From Dehalococcoidia bacterium (GTDB lineage: Bacteria; Chloroflexota; Dehalococcoidia; Lucifugimonadales; SHYF01): a stretch of 23,088 nucleotides of DNA. Position numbers and translations under genes: made by a program. This document shows, piece after piece, positions 22,291 to 23,088 of the stretch; the stretch's first letter is position 1; each line of letters opens with the position of its first letter. The notes under the pieces were generated by a model. It was not told the origin of the DNA and made no database searches. It saw nothing but the letters and a program-made list of their open reading frames with translations. The stretch spans positions 1 through 23,088 of the forward strand of contig SHYF01000001.1 of the NCBI GenBank assembly GCA_009692985.1, in the 5' to 3' direction.

Positions 22291-23088
22291 TTAGTCTCTT
22301 AGCTGGTGCCCCGTGATCTCCAGGAACACCTCTTCCAGGTTGGCTGGCACCACCTCCATATAGCTAAAATGGACACCATTCTCATTGGCCCAGCGCATTA
22401 GTGCCTGTAGTGTGCGGGCAGCATCGGCGGAGCGCAGATGACAGAAGCCATCGTCATCAAAGCGCACACCCTTGACGGCTTCTAGTGTATCCAGGTTGTC
22501 CTCGGCCATGCGGCCATCGGCCATGACCTTCACCTCATAAGGAATTGGTAGCGCCCGGACCAGGTTGGTAGGTGTGTCCAGGGCCACTATCTTACCCTTG
22601 TCCATGATGGCCACCCGCTGGCAGAGTAACTGGGCCTCCTCCATGTAGTGGGTGGTCAATACCACCGTGCGTCCGTCCTTGTGGATGGATTGGATGAACT
22701 CCCAAAGGTTGCGCCGAGCCTGGGGGTCCAATCCTGTCGTAGGCTCGTCCAGGAAGACCAGTTCCGGATCGTTGACCAGCGCAGCGGCTATGGTAAACCG
22801 CTGCTTCTGCCCGCCGGATAGCTTTCCTACCGTGGTGTTGGCCTTCTCTGTGAGGCCGACCTTTTCCAGCAGGTCCTGTGGCGACAGACTCCGTGTGTAG
22901 AAGCGGCTGTACAGGCGCAGTATTTCCATGAGTGTCAGGTATTCGAAGTAGGCCGACGCTTGGAGCTGGACGCCGATCCGCTCCTTGACCAGTTGCCCGT
23001 CTTGGTGGGTGTCCATGCCAAGCACGCGCGTCCGCCCGGAAGTGGGCTGCTGGAGGCCCTCCATAATTTCCAGGGCGGTGGTCTTGCC
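22291..23088 (-). CDS. ABC transporter ATP-binding protein, 5' end beyond the window
   Basis: The frame is open to the window edge. The first visible residues, GKTTALEIMEGL, are the end of Walker A, so about 35-45 N-terminal residues are missing; ATG 23064 is internal. Visible motifs are the Q-loop region IGVQLQASAYFEYLT, the signature LSGGQKQRF, Walker B LVFLDEPTTGLDP and the switch His in LTTHYMEEAQ. A C-terminal domain ends PANLEEVFLEITG, typical for multidrug-type ABC-2 exporters. It partners the permease two bases downstream. Confidence 0.93.
   Translation of the reverse strand, partial: GKTTALEIMEGLQQPTSGRTRVLGMDTHQDGQLVKERIGVQLQASAYFEYLTLMEILRLYSRFYTRSLSPQDLLEKVGLTEKANTTVGKLSGGQKQRFTIAAALVNDPELVFLDEPTTGLDPQARRNLWEFIQSIHKDGRTVVLTTHYMEEAQLLCQRVAIMDKGKIVALDTPTNLVRALPIPYEVKVMADGRMAEDNLDTLEAVKGVRFDDDGFCHLRSADAARTLQALMRWANENGVHFSYMEVVPANLEEVFLEITGHQLRD

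Overview
This 23.1 kb window is a piece of a bacterial chromosome with moderately high G+C. It carries ordinary housekeeping genes, several decayed genes and many intergenic hairpin repeats. I see no phage genes, transposase, CRISPR array or rRNA. My best guess for the host is Chloroflexota, probably Dehalococcoidia-like. Four things point that way: an F420-type luciferase-like oxidoreductase, a heme A synthase/heme O synthase fusion, an RlmD-type methyltransferase/Maf fusion, and dense GC-rich intergenic repeats. This is inference from gene content, not a marker-gene placement.

Layout. Positions 1-2330 are an accessory, partly decayed stretch. It holds the C-terminus of a zinc-type alcohol dehydrogenase, a degenerate response-regulator receiver fragment, an intact F420-type LLM oxidoreductase, a short response-regulator winged-helix tail, and an AT-richer, N-terminally broken PhnB/VOC gene. 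tRNA-Ala(TGC) follows on the minus strand with a good promoter, then tatA on the plus strand with its own promoter and terminator. From 7665 down to 3089 a tightly packed minus-strand operon encodes an ABC ATPase, an ABC-2 permease, the RlmD-like/Maf fusion, a TatA/B-like protein and TatC. lipA (7947-8855, plus) stands alone.

Positions 9079-10765 (minus) hold a truncated methyltransferase, a metallo-beta-lactamase-fold hydrolase whose best ribosome site points to an ATA codon, and a type II dehydroquinase-fold protein that has lost key catalytic residues. A YtcJ-like amidohydrolase (plus) converges with, and slightly overlaps, a minus-strand pair encoding a polyprenyl diphosphate synthase and an MscS-type channel. 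metG and cinA follow on the minus strand. ctaA-ctaB plus a SCO1-type copper chaperone form a two-gene plus-strand unit for cytochrome oxidase heme and copper supply. The window ends in a second ABC exporter pair (minus) whose ATPase runs off the edge.

How the genes work together. Tat components lie on both sides of a repeat near 3 kb and would together make a Tat translocase. The ctaA-ctaB/SCO pair supports an aerobic heme-copper oxidase encoded elsewhere. The polyprenyl synthase could supply quinone side chains or polyprenyl carriers. Nearly every intergenic gap above 200 bases contains an inverted-repeat element from one of at least three families. The most unusual items are the methyltransferase-Maf fusion, the active-site-altered dehydroquinase homologue beside the metallo-hydrolase, the split response-regulator remnants flanking the LLM gene, and the repeat families.
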